From Candidatus Gastranaerophilales bacterium (GTDB lineage: Bacteria > Cyanobacteriota > Vampirovibrionia > Gastranaerophilales > Gastranaerophilaceae): DNA of 54,509 nt. How positions within the stretch are numbered: position 1 is the first letter of the stretch; every line of letters begins with the position of its first letter. The notes under the pieces are model-generated. The model did no database searches. It worked only from the letters and a program-made list of their open reading frames with translations, and had not been told where the DNA came from. The position numbers were made by a program, and so were the translations under genes. The stretch covers positions 1 through 54,509 of the forward strand of contig CALVCJ010000003.1 of NCBI GenBank assembly GCA_944326015.1, written 5' to 3'. Positions 24,972 through 34,880 of this stretch are shown here, in pieces.

Positions 24972-25000
24972 TTGACTAATACGGGAAATTAATATATTAT
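24972..25000 (+). promoter_or_regulatory. Sigma-70-type promoter of the M48-like gene
   Basis: TTGACT, 17-bp spacer, TATTAT. The start codon at 25029 is 28 nt downstream with GGAG as ribosome site, giving a normal short leader. Confidence 0.6.
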
Positions 25001-25028
25001 TGTTTAAAATATATAATTGGAGTTAAGT

Positions 25029-25724
25029 ATGAAAAAATTTATATTAACCATATTGTGTTTGCTCTTTATAATATCAGGAGCTTTTGCCGTTACAGAAGAA
25101 GAAATAGTTCAGGAACAAAGTATTCAATACAGAATTAACAATACAGGGATACGTATTTTAAATGCAAATAAAATTGACGGACGAATTATTTTTGTCTATG
25201 ACAAAGACGCTAAAGATTCTCTGCTGAAAATGGATACAACTGTCACAAGCAGACAGATTGTAATGTTTAAAGAATATTACAAACACATTGAGGATGAAAA
25301 TGAACTGGCTGCTTATCTTGCAAGAGAAATATCAAATGCTTCAAGAACTTTTGACGGAATTGGAAACGGCTGGCTTACAGCACTTCAAATTAAAGCTGCA
25401 CCTAAAAAGTTTGAATTAGTTGCGGATAAAAGAGCAGTTGATTACATGGTTAAAGCAGGGTATAACCCGCTGGCACTTATAACATTTATAAACAAAGCTT
25501 ACCCCCAGCACTATCAAGATCTAATCTCAAATAAAAACCTTACATCTAAAAGACTTGCGCATATTTATGAATATATTTTTATAAAATACCCGTATTTTCT
25601 TGCTGACAACGAGTATTTAAATAATCCTGATTATCAAAATTTCCTCCTGACTTCCATAAATAACAGAAAGTTGTTAGAAGAAAAAATTAAAAACGGTTCA
25701 AAGGAAAAGTTAAAATATGAATAA
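25029..25724 (+). CDS. Secreted M48-like protein with lost zinc motif (pseudo-peptidase)
   Basis: 231 residues from ATG 25029 (GGAG upstream). A signal peptide covers about 1-20 (ILTILCLLFIISGAFA). The core aligns by eye with M48 metallopeptidases: IDGRIIFVYD, then DENELAAYLAREISNA where DEDELAAVLAHEIAHA is usual, then FELVADKRAVDYMVKAGYNPLAL, matching ExxADxxAVDLMVKAGYNP. Both zinc histidines of HExxH are gone (Arg99-Glu100-x-x-Asn103), while Glu129 of the downstream ExxxD is kept. It cannot bind zinc in the normal way, so a structural or regulatory role is more likely. Its stop overlaps the next gene by 8 bp. Confidence 0.7.
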   Translation: MKKFILTILCLLFIISGAFAVTEEEIVQEQSIQYRINNTGIRILNANKIDGRIIFVYDKDAKDSLLKMDTTVTSRQIVMFKEYYKHIEDENELAAYLAREISNASRTFDGIGNGWLTALQIKAAPKKFELVADKRAVDYMVKAGYNPLALITFINKAYPQHYQDLISNKNLTSKRLAHIYEYIFIKYPYFLADNEYLNNPDYQNFLLTSINNRKLLEEKIKNGSKEKLKYE

Positions 25725-26289
25725 TAGAATTATTTTTACTATTTTACTTTTGGTTTCAATATCCCTTCCATGCTTTCCAGAAATTGTAAAAGATGAATTT
25801 GCAGATGCTTATTTTAAAAAACTTACGCCTGTAAAACCGGAATCTCATTTAAGTTACAATTATGAAAGTACTGTAAAAATTCCTATAAAACTTCACATAA
25901 CCGAAGATATAAAAAATGAAACTCATGTCTTTGAAGGCCAGCCGGTAACATTTATTGTTGTAAGCGATGTTATCCATAACGGAAACATAATTATCCCGAA
26001 AGGTACGACTGTTCCCGCCAGAGTAGAAACTATAATCTCAAGCGGGATGAACGGAATTCCTGCAAGTATAATCTTCGGAGATTTTAAATTTAAAAATATT
26101 GATGCAAACAAAATTGATTATACTTACGAACGTTTCGGGCAGGACAGAAGTTTATGGGTATTCCCTTTAAAATGGGCGCTTACCATACTACCTCCAACGG
26201 GTTCTTTTACCAATTTTATTAAAGGCGGACATGCAAAACTGAAAAAAAATAAAATAATAGAGCTTAATTACTATCCGGAGTGGATATAA
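25717..26289 (+). CDS. Secreted hypothetical protein, partner of the M48-like gene
   Basis: 190 residues. A signal peptide (RIIFTILLLVSISLPCF) is followed by a beta-rich domain with EGQPVTFIVVSDVIHNGNIIIPKGTTVPARVETI, a pattern of alternating strands with a PKGT turn seen in envelope beta-sandwich proteins, for example parts of secretion or conjugation proteins. I do not assign a family. It overlaps the M48-like gene by 8 bp and is surely cotranslated, suggesting a periplasmic pair. Confidence 0.7.
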   Translation: MNNRIIFTILLLVSISLPCFPEIVKDEFADAYFKKLTPVKPESHLSYNYESTVKIPIKLHITEDIKNETHVFEGQPVTFIVVSDVIHNGNIIIPKGTTVPARVETIISSGMNGIPASIIFGDFKFKNIDANKIDYTYERFGQDRSLWVFPLKWALTILPPTGSFTNFIKGGHAKLKKNKIIELNYYPEWI

Positions 26290-26294
26290 AATAA

Positions 26295-26507
26295 TTAATC
26301 AAAATCAAATAAGTCTTTCATATTAACGCCAAGGTTATCAGCTATACATTTTAATTTTGAAACAGTTATATCTGTTCTTACAGTTTCTAACAAGCTTATC
26401 ATTCCTCTTGATACAAATTCAGAAGCTAAATCGTCTTGCGTCAATCCATTTTTTGTACGAAGCTCTTTTATGCGATTTGCTAATTTTTGTAAATAAGCCT
26501 TGTTCAT
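26295..26507 (-). CDS. Short XRE-family regulator
   Basis: 70 residues, little more than one HTH: IKELRTKNGLTQDDLASEFVSRGMISLLETVRTDITVSKLKCIADNLGVN. It divides its control region with the 50-residue gene at 26572, and two matching palindromes lie between them (26517-26556), the first overlapping both -10 sites. This suggests autoregulation of a two-gene switch. The leader would be about 11 nt with no ribosome site. Confidence 0.8.
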   Translation of the reverse strand: MNKAYLQKLANRIKELRTKNGLTQDDLASEFVSRGMISLLETVRTDITVSKLKCIADNLGVNMKDLFDFD

Positions 26508-26516
26508 TTAATTATT

Positions 26517-26556
26517 GTTAGTTATACTAACAATATATACAATTAGTATCACTAGC
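26517..26556. promoter_or_regulatory. Twin operators between the XRE gene and the 50-residue gene
   Basis: Site 1: GTTAGT-TAT-ACTAAC (26517-26531), a perfect 15-bp palindrome. Site 2: ATTAGT-ATC-ACTAGC (26542-26556), a degenerate version, with centres 25 bp apart. Site 1 includes TATACT (26523-26528) as a -10 for the rightward gene, with TTGTTC 17 bp upstream, and TATAAC as a -10 leftward. Confidence 0.65.
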
Positions 26557-26571
26557 AAACAAGGATTAATA

Positions 26572-26724
26572 ATGAAATTTAATAAAGAACGTATTTTAAG
26601 AGAAATTGAAATCTGCAAAGAAGCAGCAAAAAACAATTTTGATATCTGTTGCGAAACTTATATAGAAATTACCAGCAAATTAGACATGATTATGTATCTG
26701 TTGACAAATGATAAAGACGACTAA
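26572..26724 (+). CDS. Small 50-residue helical protein paired with XRE regulator
   Basis: Starts at ATG 26572 with AAGGA 8 nt upstream; the frame is open further left but through the operator. Sequence MKFNKERILREIEICKEAAK then NNFDICCETYIEITSK and an acidic end: likely two amphipathic helices, with a Cys-Cys pair. No family recognised. The divergent regulator, twin operators and small size resemble toxin-antitoxin or phage switch modules, but there is no direct evidence of toxicity. Its stop overlaps the end of engB by 4 bp. Confidence 0.6.
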   Translation: MKFNKERILREIEICKEAAKNNFDICCETYIEITSKLDMIMYLLTNDKDD

Positions 26725-27302
26725 TCATCAAAACCTAAGATATGTTCAAAAATCTTCTCATTATATCTATTGTCCACTGCACTGAAGGGCAAAACAACTC
26801 CGCCAAAATGTTTTTCAACATTTTTTATTACACTCAAAGTTTTTGATTTTGGTACATAATCCATTTTGGTAACGACAGTAAAAATCGGGAGATTATAAGC
26901 CTCAACCCATTCCCGCATTTGAAAATCATTCTTTTGAATATCATGCCTGCCGTCAATTATCTGCACAAGCGAAGTAATCTGTTCACGTTTAAGCAGATAT
27001 TCTTCTAAGTATTTTTGCCATCTGTTTTGTTCTTCTTTAGAAACCTTTGCATAACCGTATCCTGGCAAATCTGCTATCATAAATTTGTCCGAAAACTGAA
27101 AAAAATTTATTAATCGTGTTTTTCCTGGAGTGTTTGATGTTTTTGCAAGTTTTTTGTTGTTTGCAAGTCCATTGATAAACGATGATTTTCCGACATTAGA
27201 ACGCCCCAGAAGCGGAAACTCGCGTAAAGTATAAGACGGACACTGCGAGAGTTTTTCTGCACTTATTAAAAACTTTGCCTGCATATATCTGCGATTAACC
27301 AT
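26721..27302 (-). CDS. engB: Ribosome biogenesis GTP-binding protein EngB (YsxC/YihA)
   Basis: 193 residues, normal length. G1 GRSNVGKS (33-40), switch I TPGKT, G3 DLPGYGYAKV, G4 TKMD and the SA of G5 are all intact. It helps late assembly of the 50S ribosomal subunit. Start at ATG 27302, or ATG 27284 six codons in. There is no ribosome site at a useful distance; TATCAT lies 7 nt before ATG 27302, so a leaderless message is possible. Convergent with the 50-residue gene. Confidence 0.93.
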   Translation of the reverse strand: MVNRRYMQAKFLISAEKLSQCPSYTLREFPLLGRSNVGKSSFINGLANNKKLAKTSNTPGKTRLINFFQFSDKFMIADLPGYGYAKVSKEEQNRWQKYLEEYLLKREQITSLVQIIDGRHDIQKNDFQMREWVEAYNLPIFTVVTKMDYVPKSKTLSVIKNVEKHFGGVVLPFSAVDNRYNEKIFEHILGFDD

Positions 27303-27334
27303 ACCCTAAATGATAACATAAATACAACAAAACA

Positions 27335-27358
27335 AAAGACCGGTTTTATCCGGTCTTT
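27335..27358 (-). terminator. Terminator of the 27395 gene
   Basis: AAAGACCGG, 6-nt loop, CCGGTCTTT: a perfect 9-bp stem. On the minus strand it runs on into TGTTTTG, a weak T tract. It lies between the stop of the 27395 gene and engB. Confidence 0.7.
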
Positions 27359-27394
27359 AAAAAATCTGTGTGAGTAAATTTGTATATTTATAAG

Positions 27395-27826
27395 TTAAAC
27401 TAATGTCTCTAAAAATTCAGTTACTCCTGCGGTAGTTTCTTCACCCAAAGGTCTTTGCATATACTTTGCGAGTTTGTCAGGGTCAACACCTTTAATATTT
27501 GCCATTGCATATTGTGCAAAATCCGGTTCAATTCCCTGCAACTCATCTAATGATTCCATAAAAGGTGTATTAAAATACTGTCCAATTCTTATTTGAGTTG
27601 CAGCTTCTGATTTATCTACTTTAGAAAGCTGAACCCCCCAAATCTGTGCAGCTGTGGCATCTAATGCACTTACCTGTATTCCTTCTGTGCCTTTAAAATT
27701 AATAACAGGTTTTGCCCCTTCAGCTTTTTCTTCCTTGCCTGTCTTTTTTGCTTGTAAAGCTTCATAATAAGCTTTTAGTGCTTCTACATTTTGTTTGTCA
27801 CCGCCGTTGCCGTTTACTTTTGTCAT
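27395..27826 (-). CDS. Hypothetical protein with INFKG motif
   Basis: 143 residues. AAAAGGAGAAAC precedes ATG 27826, a strong ribosome site. An Ala/Lys-rich helical start (VEALKAYYEALQAKKTGKEEKAEGAKP) leads to VINFKGTEGIQV, then a helical domain with TPFMESLDELQGIEPDFAQYAMANIKG. No signal peptide. No family recognised. The F-x-G motif in the first third resembles those of the proteins at 9304 and 39996. It is followed by a clear terminator, so it is a single-gene unit. Confidence 0.7.
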   Translation of the reverse strand: MTKVNGNGGDKQNVEALKAYYEALQAKKTGKEEKAEGAKPVINFKGTEGIQVSALDATAAQIWGVQLSKVDKSEAATQIRIGQYFNTPFMESLDELQGIEPDFAQYAMANIKGVDPDKLAKYMQRPLGEETTAGVTEFLETLV

Positions 27827-28221
27827 TTTAGTTTCTCCTTTTAACCGTCTGCCATAAAGCTTCAGGTTTTAATTTACTCACATAATCTGTATCGTCATGT
27901 TTTTTAATTATCTTTAATTAAATGTCATTTTTTACAGATTTTTGTAACATATTTTAACAATACTCTTATCTCTTAAATTTTCCATTTAATTGATTTTCAT
28001 ATTTATATAAAGTATTTTTGTATTCAAAAATTGCGTAAAAAATATATATTTTTTACATATTATTTAATATTTCTTAACAGTTGAAAAAAAGTAAATATCG
28101 TGGATGTCTGCAGTATGACTGAAATATATACCTTTGGCTAATGGTAAAAATATTTAGTTTTGTTAATATTAAAACAGATGATTTATTTTATTTATTTAAT
28201 TTAAGAAGAGACAAAGTAATT
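27827..28221. other. AT-rich gap before the GerE-type regulator
   Basis: About 395 bp with no supportable gene. It is very AT-rich, with homopolymer runs and no hairpin or promoter pair that I trust. The frame of the next gene is open back to 28141 but without a ribosome site there. Confidence 0.5.
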
Positions 28222-28452
28222 ATGAAAAAGAAAAAACCCGGCTTAACCGAAAGGCAGATGGATGTTTTGAAATTAATGGTACTTGGAATTCGGAATAATG
28301 ATATAGGCAAACAGCTCTGCATTTGCAATTCAACGGTTAAGGCACATCTTTCTGAAATTTATGAAAAACTGGGCGTAAAAAATAGAACCGAAGCAACAAG
28401 AATGGCTATATTAAAAAAGATTATTCCTCCTCAAGACTCAGAACAGCCATAA
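28222..28452 (+). CDS. Stand-alone GerE/LuxR-type helix-turn-helix protein
   Basis: 76 residues from ATG 28222 (AAGAAGAGA upstream). It is only the DNA-binding domain of LuxR/NarL regulators: [25 protein letters not shown] then [22 protein letters not shown]. There is no receiver or ligand domain. A second such protein is at 42771. The soluble hybrid kinase at 30261 has no output domain, but a link is speculative. The 3' end overlaps the convergent lepA end by 32 bp. Confidence 0.82.
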   Translation: MKKKKPGLTERQMDVLKLMVLGIRNNDIGKQLCICNSTVKAHLSEIYEKLGVKNRTEATRMAILKKIIPPQDSEQP

Positions 28453-30223
28453 ATGCCTCTTGAGGGACTTCAACCCGACCGACAGATTTCATGCGTTTTT
28501 TTCCTTTTTTTTGTTTTTCCAAAAGTTTTCTCTTACGCGAAATATCTCCACCATAGCATTTATCCAATACGTTTTTACGCATTGCTTTAATATTAGTTCT
28601 TGCAATGACTCTGCCACCTATAGCTGCCTGAATTGGTACTTCAAATAGCTGTCTCGGGATAATATCTTTTAATTTTGAAGTTAATTTCTGTCCTATGTAA
28701 AATGCGCTGTCTTCGTGACAGATTACGGACAGAGCATCGACAACTTCACCTGCAAGCATTATATCAAGTTTAACGAGTTTTGAGCGTTTGTAATCTTTGA
28801 ATTCATAATCCATACTTGCATAACCTTTTGTGCGAGATTTAAGCTGGTCATAAAAGTCTGTAATAACTTCGCTTAGAGGAATTTCATATTCAAGTGAGGC
28901 GCGCACCTTATCAATATATGACATGTTTTTGAAAATTCCACGTTTGGTCTGCGCCAGATCCATTAAAGTACCGACATAATCATTCGGTGCAATAATTTGA
29001 ACTTTTACATAGGGTTCTTCAATATAATCTCGAACTTGAGCCGGCGGAAGATTTGCAGGGTTGTCGATTTCAACCATTTCGCCGTTTGTTTTGTAAACAT
29101 GGTAAACAACGGAAGGTGCTGTTGTAACAATTGAAAGCCCGTATTCACGCTCCAGACGCTCCTGTGCGATTTCCATATGGAGCATTCCTAAAAATCCGCA
29201 TCTAAAACCAAATCCGAGTGCAGTTGATGTTTCAGGTTCAAAAGTTATACTGCTGTCGTTTAGTTTTAATTTTTCAAGCGCCTCTTTCAAATCGCCGTAA
29301 TCGTCGTTATCAACAGGATACAGACCTGAAAATACCATAGGCAGCGCTTCTTTGTAACCGGGTAGAGGTTCTTTTGCGGGGGTTTCAACAGATGTCAGAG
29401 TATCACCCACAAAGCGCGTTAATTCTTTTATAGATCCTGCAAAATAACCTACATCACCGCAAACAAGCTCATTTACCTGAACTCTTGAAGGTGTCTGATA
29501 TCCGAGTTCCACAACTTCATATTCTTTGGTTGATGCCATAAATTTAACTTTTTCGCCAAACTTAATTCTGCCGTCCATAATTTTGAAAAAGCAAAGCGTT
29601 CCGAGATACTGATCATAAGCACTGTCAAAAACAAGAGCTCTCAAAGGTTTATCTGAATTGTCAATAGGCGGAGGGATTAAATCCACAACAGCCTCAAGAA
29701 CTTCATCTATTCCAATACCTGCCTTGGCGCTTACAGGAATTGCAAGGGAAGCGTCAATTCCTAAAACTTCTTCAATTTCTTCTTTCACACGTTCAACATC
29801 AGCTGATGGAAGGTCAATTTTATTAATTACAGGGATAATTTCCAAATTCTGCTCAATTGCCAGATAAACATTTGCAAGTGTTTGTGCTTCAACACCCTGA
29901 GTAGCATCAACAATCAACAGTGCGCCCTCACATGCCGCAAGAGAGCGTGAAACTTCGTAAGAAAAATCAACATGACCGGGAGTATCAATAAGATTTAGGA
30001 TATAATCTTTACCGTTTTTAGCTTTGTAATTCATTCTTGCAGAATTAAGCTTGATTGTAATTCCGCGTTCGCGTTCGATATCCATCGAATCCATAATTTG
30101 ATTCTGCATATCCCGCCCTGCAACAGTACCTGTTTTTTCAAGAAGCCTGTCGGCAAGTGTTGATTTCCCGTGGTCAATGTGGGCTATTATACAAAAATTT
30201 CGGACATTATCTCTGTACTTCAT
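28421..30223 (-). CDS. lepA: Elongation factor 4 (LepA), back-translocating GTPase
   Basis: 600 residues, normal length. AHIDHGKST (14-22), [14 protein letters not shown] and NKIDLP mark the GTPase. Domain II and EF-G-like domains follow, and the LepA-specific C-terminal domain ends in [19 protein letters not shown]. It acts on stalled or mispaired ribosomes. No ribosome site is present; TATAAT lies 7 nt before ATG 30223 with TTGATG 16 bp further upstream. It overlaps the convergent GerE gene at its 3' end. It lies 37 bp from the end of the kinase gene in the same direction. Confidence 0.96.
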   Translation of the reverse strand: MKYRDNVRNFCIIAHIDHGKSTLADRLLEKTGTVAGRDMQNQIMDSMDIERERGITIKLNSARMNYKAKNGKDYILNLIDTPGHVDFSYEVSRSLAACEGALLIVDATQGVEAQTLANVYLAIEQNLEIIPVINKIDLPSADVERVKEEIEEVLGIDASLAIPVSAKAGIGIDEVLEAVVDLIPPPIDNSDKPLRALVFDSAYDQYLGTLCFFKIMDGRIKFGEKVKFMASTKEYEVVELGYQTPSRVQVNELVCGDVGYFAGSIKELTRFVGDTLTSVETPAKEPLPGYKEALPMVFSGLYPVDNDDYGDLKEALEKLKLNDSSITFEPETSTALGFGFRCGFLGMLHMEIAQERLEREYGLSIVTTAPSVVYHVYKTNGEMVEIDNPANLPPAQVRDYIEEPYVKVQIIAPNDYVGTLMDLAQTKRGIFKNMSYIDKVRASLEYEIPLSEVITDFYDQLKSRTKGYASMDYEFKDYKRSKLVKLDIMLAGEVVDALSVICHEDSAFYIGQKLTSKLKDIIPRQLFEVPIQAAIGGRVIARTNIKAMRKNVLDKCYGGDISRKRKLLEKQKKGKKRMKSVGRVEVPQEAFMAVLSLEEE

Positions 30224-30230
30224 AGTATTT

Positions 30231-30258
30231 ATTATATAAAAAAAAGAGATAACATCAA
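30231..30258 (-). promoter_or_regulatory. Promoter for leaderless lepA mRNA
   Basis: On the minus strand TTGATG, 16-bp spacer, TATAAT, then 7 nt to ATG 30223. Transcription would begin at or one base before the start codon. No Shine-Dalgarno sequence is present. Confidence 0.6.
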
Positions 30259-30260
30259 GT

Positions 30261-31673
30261 TTATGCTCTTAAAGGCAGGGTAAATGTAACACAGGTATAA
30301 TCATCCGGAATACTTTTAAAACTGATCGATCCTTTGTGAGCATCTATAATTTTCTTTGATATATAAAGCCCGAGACCGGAATTTACACATTTATTTTTTT
30401 CACAGTATGAGGTAAATTTGTTAAAAACATCATCCGGATTATCAAGCTCAACTCCGAACCCGTAATTTTTTACAGAAACAATTATATTATTATTATCACT
30501 TGTTATTTCAAGATAAATTGATCTGTTTTTGTAACTGTATTTCAATGCATTGGTCAATATGTTGTGAATAACTCTTTTTATCTCGTTATAATCAAACCAT
30601 ATTTCATCTTGATCTGTCTTATATGATGCATCAATGGTAAGATTTCTTTCACTGGCACAATATTTAACTTCTTCGCAGCATTCATTTATCAGTTTTTTAA
30701 AAGAGTGAAGCTGTTTATTTAATATAATTTTATCATTATCACTCTGATATTTCTGTAGAATATTTGTAACGAGATTTTGAAGAAACTTGGATGAGCTTCT
30801 CATTCCCTCAAGAATTTCTACCTGGTTTTGGTCAAGATTTTTATTATACTTGGCAAGCAAAACATCGAGAGCGGAAATTTCTGCCTGAACAGGACCTTTC
30901 AAATCATGTGTAACCATAGCAAGATAAGAATTTTGTTGTTTTGCGAATTTTTCTCTGTCATTGCAAGCCTTTAAAAGACTGCATATTTGTGATTTTACAG
31001 CATTTATATTAAACGGTTTTTCAATATAAATGTACGAGCCGAGATTATAACTTTCTATTTTATGCTCAATGTCTGACAGTGCAGATATGAATATAATTGG
31101 GCGACCTGCATTCTGGGATGTATTTTGTATAATCTGTGCAAGCTCAAAACCTGACAATTCCGGCATCATAATGTCTAATATAAATAAATCAAATTTTTCA
31201 TTTTTTATTATATTTGCAGCTTCTGCTGGATTTTTACAGGATGTAAAATTTAGATTTAAAGGTTTTAATGTTTCCTCCAGAAGTTCGTTATTAAAAGGGT
31301 TATCATCTACTAGCATTACCTTTAAACCGGTTAATGAATCATATATTTTACCATCACATTTTTGATTATTTTTACATGATTTATTTTTAATCAAGTCGTT
31401 AATCACTTCTCTTTTTAGCGGGTATTGTATAATATTTTTTATACCACACATACCTGCATTTAATATATTCTGGCGGGAAATATCATTGCTGGCGACCCAT
31501 ACTTCAAGTGATGGGTAAGTTTTACAAATTTCTTTTATATAATCTAGATCTCTAAAATCAGTTTTAATAATACAGAGTTTTTTATTTGCGAGACTCTTAA
31601 ATTTTTTAAGCTCCTTGACGTTATTGACAAAAACAATGTCTTGATTTCCTGTAGGGGACAATAGTTTTTTCAT
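30261..31673 (-). CDS. Soluble hybrid: receiver-like domain, receiver, histidine kinase
   Basis: 470 residues with no membrane segment. Residues 10-95 look like a degenerate receiver fold with no phosphoacceptor motif. Residues 117-235 form a true receiver (DD 123-124, Asp167 in [13 protein letters not shown], Lys219). HisKA has His256 in MVTHDLKG. The ATPase domain carries [13 protein letters not shown] and SGLGLYIS. The receiver precedes the kinase, the reverse of most hybrids, so the kinase may be controlled by phosphorylation from another protein. There is no cognate regulator next to it. It ends 37 bp before lepA and could be cotranscribed with it. Confidence 0.85.
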   Translation of the reverse strand: MKKLLSPTGNQDIVFVNNVKELKKFKSLANKKLCIIKTDFRDLDYIKEICKTYPSLEVWVASNDISRQNILNAGMCGIKNIIQYPLKREVINDLIKNKSCKNNQKCDGKIYDSLTGLKVMLVDDNPFNNELLEETLKPLNLNFTSCKNPAEAANIIKNEKFDLFILDIMMPELSGFELAQIIQNTSQNAGRPIIFISALSDIEHKIESYNLGSYIYIEKPFNINAVKSQICSLLKACNDREKFAKQQNSYLAMVTHDLKGPVQAEISALDVLLAKYNKNLDQNQVEILEGMRSSSKFLQNLVTNILQKYQSDNDKIILNKQLHSFKKLINECCEEVKYCASERNLTIDASYKTDQDEIWFDYNEIKRVIHNILTNALKYSYKNRSIYLEITSDNNNIIVSVKNYGFGVELDNPDDVFNKFTSYCEKNKCVNSGLGLYISKKIIDAHKGSISFKSIPDDYTCVTFTLPLRA

Positions 31674-31731
31674 GACAGTATATATGATATATATAAAAAT
31701 AATCTTATCAATTACCCTAATAGGTATATTT

Positions 31732-31760
31732 TTGAAATAAAAAATTTTTAATGTTATTAT
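31732..31760 (+). promoter_or_regulatory. Promoter for leaderless dnaG mRNA
   Basis: TTGAAA, 17-bp spacer, TATTAT, then 6 nt to ATG 31767, so +1 falls on the A of the start codon. No Shine-Dalgarno sequence. This is the clearest example of the leaderless pattern in the window. Confidence 0.65.
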
Positions 31761-31766
31761 GTGACT

Positions 31767-33647
31767 ATGGCAAAAAACATTGAAGAACTCGTATCACAAA
31801 TTAAAGATCGCCTTGATATAGTAGATGTAGTTTCACAACAGGTTATACTAAAGAAAAACGGAAGTCATTTTTGGGGACTTTGCCCTTTCCATAAGGAAAA
31901 AACTCCTTCATTTTCAGTTAATCCCAATTTAGGAATTTATAAATGTTTCGGCTGCGGCGAAGGCGGAGATGCGCTGACTTTTTTAATGAAAACTCAAAAT
32001 AAAAGCTTCATTGAAGTTGTATCAGAACTTGCTGAGAAATTTGGGCTTGAAATGCCGAAAAACTTTGCAAAAAATGAAACCAAGGGTCTTAAAGAAGAAA
32101 TGATTAAAGCCTGTACAAAAGCAGCTCGCTTTTATAATCTAAGACTTCTTCAAGACAAAGAACCTGAAACAATAGAGGTTTTGGAGTATCTGAAAGGCCG
32201 CGGAATAAATAAAGATATAATTGAAAAATATTGTCTCGGGATAGCCCCGAAAAGTTTTGCTGCATTTTACAAAAGATTCAGAAACGAGTTTAGCGAAGAT
32301 GTTATGGAAAAATCGGGCCTTATTGTAAAAACACGCGAAGGTGACGAATATATAGACAGATTTAGAAACCGTGTAATTATTCCTATACAAAATGAGTTTG
32401 GTGAATATGTCGCTTTTGGAGCACGCGCCGTTGAAAAAGATCAAAACCCTAAATACCTTAACTCATCAGACTCCCCAATTTACAATAAAAGCAAAATACT
32501 CTACGGTCTTTATACAGCAAAAGAATCAATTAAAAATAACGACAGTGTTATTTTGATGGAAGGATACTTCGACGTAATTTCAGCACAGTCGCACGGAATA
32601 GAAAATGCAGTGGCATCATGCGGAACATCTTTGACAACAGATCATATAAAACTCCTTTCTAGATACACTCCCTCAAGACGGATTTACCTTTCGTTTGATA
32701 CGGATTCGGCCGGACAAAAAGCGACAAAACGCAATGCTGACCTTATCAAAGAAGCTTTCACAGGACTTGGCAGCATAAAACAGTTTGACGAAAGCTATAT
32801 ATCAACCGTTAATGATAAATATTCCTGTGAAATAAGAGTAATTGCACCTCCGCAAGGCAAAGACCCAGATGAATTTATCCGCTCGGCAGGAGCGCAAAGC
32901 TATAAAGAATACATGGCTCATGCCCCGCTTCTTCTGGATTTTCAAATTAACAATATTCTTAAAGAAAAACCCAAAACTCCAATTGAAAAAACTAAAACAG
33001 TTAAAGAAATAATACCTGTTCTTCAGGAAATACAAAACGAAATTGTCCGCTTTGAATATGTTAGAATGATTGCAAATTCCCTAAATATTGACGAAAATGC
33101 GCTTACGAAGGAAATTAAAAAGGCGCGCATGCTGGAACCTGTCACAGATAAACAAATTCAAACAATTGTTAAGAAAAATATACCTATCTCTCTAAAAGCG
33201 CAAAAAAATTTATTGAGTGTTTTTCTTGTAACCGATAATAATTTTACATTTGAACAAATCAACCAAATTATAGGCAGTACTCCGTTTACAGATGAAACGT
33301 TAATAAATGTAAAATTTACAATTGACAAATTAATCTGTACCGTAAATAATGTGAAAGAATTAATCGAAAAGTTGTACACAAACTTCGTTAACGAACCAGA
33401 AAAACAAAAACTTATTACGGAATTAATAAGCATATCGGAAACTTTCCAAAACCTGGATGACGATGATTTTATAACTGCAATAAAAGAAAACATAAATAAA
33501 ATTAATCAGTGTCAGAAAGAAAAAGAACAGCAACAAATTAGAAATTTATATAAAAGTGCAAATGATAATGAAACTGAAGCCCTGAAAATTCAGATGCAGC
33601 TTAGAGATAGGATTAAACAATTAGTAAAAACCGGAGAAAACGAATGA
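31767..33647 (+). CDS. dnaG: DNA primase DnaG
   Basis: 626 residues from ATG 31767. The CHC2 zinc site is C39, H42, C60, C63. The TOPRIM core has [12 protein letters not shown] and the DTDSAGQKA motif. The C-terminal helical part binds the DnaB helicase encoded at 43613. It makes primers for lagging-strand synthesis. GTG 31761 two codons earlier is a less likely start. The TGA overlaps the rpoD ATG (ATGA), giving the classic dnaG-rpoD pair of macromolecular synthesis operons; rpsU is absent. Confidence 0.96.
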   Translation: MAKNIEELVSQIKDRLDIVDVVSQQVILKKNGSHFWGLCPFHKEKTPSFSVNPNLGIYKCFGCGEGGDALTFLMKTQNKSFIEVVSELAEKFGLEMPKNFAKNETKGLKEEMIKACTKAARFYNLRLLQDKEPETIEVLEYLKGRGINKDIIEKYCLGIAPKSFAAFYKRFRNEFSEDVMEKSGLIVKTREGDEYIDRFRNRVIIPIQNEFGEYVAFGARAVEKDQNPKYLNSSDSPIYNKSKILYGLYTAKESIKNNDSVILMEGYFDVISAQSHGIENAVASCGTSLTTDHIKLLSRYTPSRRIYLSFDTDSAGQKATKRNADLIKEAFTGLGSIKQFDESYISTVNDKYSCEIRVIAPPQGKDPDEFIRSAGAQSYKEYMAHAPLLLDFQINNILKEKPKTPIEKTKTVKEIIPVLQEIQNEIVRFEYVRMIANSLNIDENALTKEIKKARMLEPVTDKQIQTIVKKNIPISLKAQKNLLSVFLVTDNNFTFEQINQIIGSTPFTDETLINVKFTIDKLICTVNNVKELIEKLYTNFVNEPEKQKLITELISISETFQNLDDDDFITAIKENINKINQCQKEKEQQQIRNLYKSANDNETEALKIQMQLRDRIKQLVKTGENE

Positions 33648-34741
33648 GTAAGAAAAGACAACCAAACTCCTCTATTGTAAGCATTATTGATGAAGATAAT
33701 ATTGATGATTTAAATATGCTTGACGCTGAAAATGGTTTGGATGATGACGGCGTTAATTATATGAATATGGACATCAGTACCGATAATATTGAAGATATCG
33801 TTACCGAAAAAATGGAAAATAAAGCCAACCTTGAAGATATTTATATTTCAAGCAGACATGATAACGGCATGGAGTCAGATTTTGAAGTTCCGAAAGGAAT
33901 AGCCGTTGATGACCCTGTAAGACTTTATTTGAGAGAAATTGGAAGAATTAAACTTCTATCCGCAAATGAAGAGATTGAACTTGCCAGAAAAATTCTGGAA
34001 GGCGGAACACCCGGTGCTATAGCTAAAAGAAAACTTGTACAGGCAAATTTACGGCTTGTCGTATCAATTGCTAAAAAATATGTTGGACGTGGAATGCTCT
34101 TTTTAGACTTAATACAGGAAGGAAATCTTGGCCTTATCCGTGCTGCTGAAAAATTTGACCACGAAAGAGGTTTTAAATTTTCAACATATGCTACCTGGTG
34201 GATTAGACAGGCCATTACAAGAGCAATTGCCGATCAGGCAAGGACTATACGTATACCCGTTCATATGGTTGAAACTATTAATAAATTAAAAAAGGTTACA
34301 AGACGCCTCGCTCAGGAACTTTCAAGAAAACCGACAGAAGACGAACTTGCGATCGAAATGAATGTTTCTATTTCAAAACTTCGTGAAATCATTAAAATTG
34401 CCCAGGAACCGCTTTCTTTGGAAACTCCGATAGGAAAAGAAGAAGATTCACGTTTAGGCGATTTTATTGAAGATAAAGAAGCTGATGCCCCGATAAAAAC
34501 CGTTGCATCAGAGCTGTTGAGAGAAGATCTCGCCGAAGTTTTATGTACGCTTTCCCCTAGAGAACGTGATGTTTTAAGACTGCGCTTCGGCATGGACGAC
34601 GGCCGGCAGAGAACTCTTGAAGAAGTCGGACAACTATTTGGTGTTACACGTGAACGCATTAGACAAATTGAAGCTAAAGCATTGAGAAAACTGCGACACC
34701 CCAACAGAAGCAAAAGACTTAGAGAATACGTCGAATCTTAA
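33644..34741 (+). CDS. rpoD: Primary RNA polymerase sigma factor (RpoD/SigA)
   Basis: 365 residues. An acidic N-terminal part (about 1-85), then region 1.2 ([16 protein letters not shown]), region 2 ([40 protein letters not shown] for -10 recognition), region 3 and region 4 ([30 protein letters not shown] for -35 recognition). It directs housekeeping transcription. No large non-conserved insert, so its size is like cyanobacterial SigA. Coupled to dnaG by ATGA; followed by a strong terminator. Confidence 0.96.
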   Translation: MSKKRQPNSSIVSIIDEDNIDDLNMLDAENGLDDDGVNYMNMDISTDNIEDIVTEKMENKANLEDIYISSRHDNGMESDFEVPKGIAVDDPVRLYLREIGRIKLLSANEEIELARKILEGGTPGAIAKRKLVQANLRLVVSIAKKYVGRGMLFLDLIQEGNLGLIRAAEKFDHERGFKFSTYATWWIRQAITRAIADQARTIRIPVHMVETINKLKKVTRRLAQELSRKPTEDELAIEMNVSISKLREIIKIAQEPLSLETPIGKEEDSRLGDFIEDKEADAPIKTVASELLREDLAEVLCTLSPRERDVLRLRFGMDDGRQRTLEEVGQLFGVTRERIRQIEAKALRKLRHPNRSKRLREYVES

Positions 34742-34753
34742 TAATATAAAAAG

Positions 34754-34778
34754 CCTCTCAATAAAAGAGAGGTTTTTT
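34754..34778 (+). terminator. Terminator of dnaG-rpoD
   Basis: CCTCTC, 7-nt loop, GAGAGG, then TTTTTT, 13 nt after the rpoD stop. Confidence 0.9.
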
Positions 34779-34880
34779 ATTTGTTACAAATTGTAAATTA
34801 TATAATATACAGTATCAGTAAAATGTCAATTTTTTCTTAACAAACTTTTTTATAAATATATAAAGAGGTATAATTATTTT

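Larger units (their letters stand above)
24579..25028. other. AT-rich gap between recJ and the M48-like gene
   Basis: 450 bp without a gene. The left part is the octamer array (24604-24768). The right part holds a low-complexity AT tract (24781-24840), an inverted repeat AATAAG-N11-CTTATT at about 24896-24920, and the promoter at 24972-25000. Confidence 0.6.
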
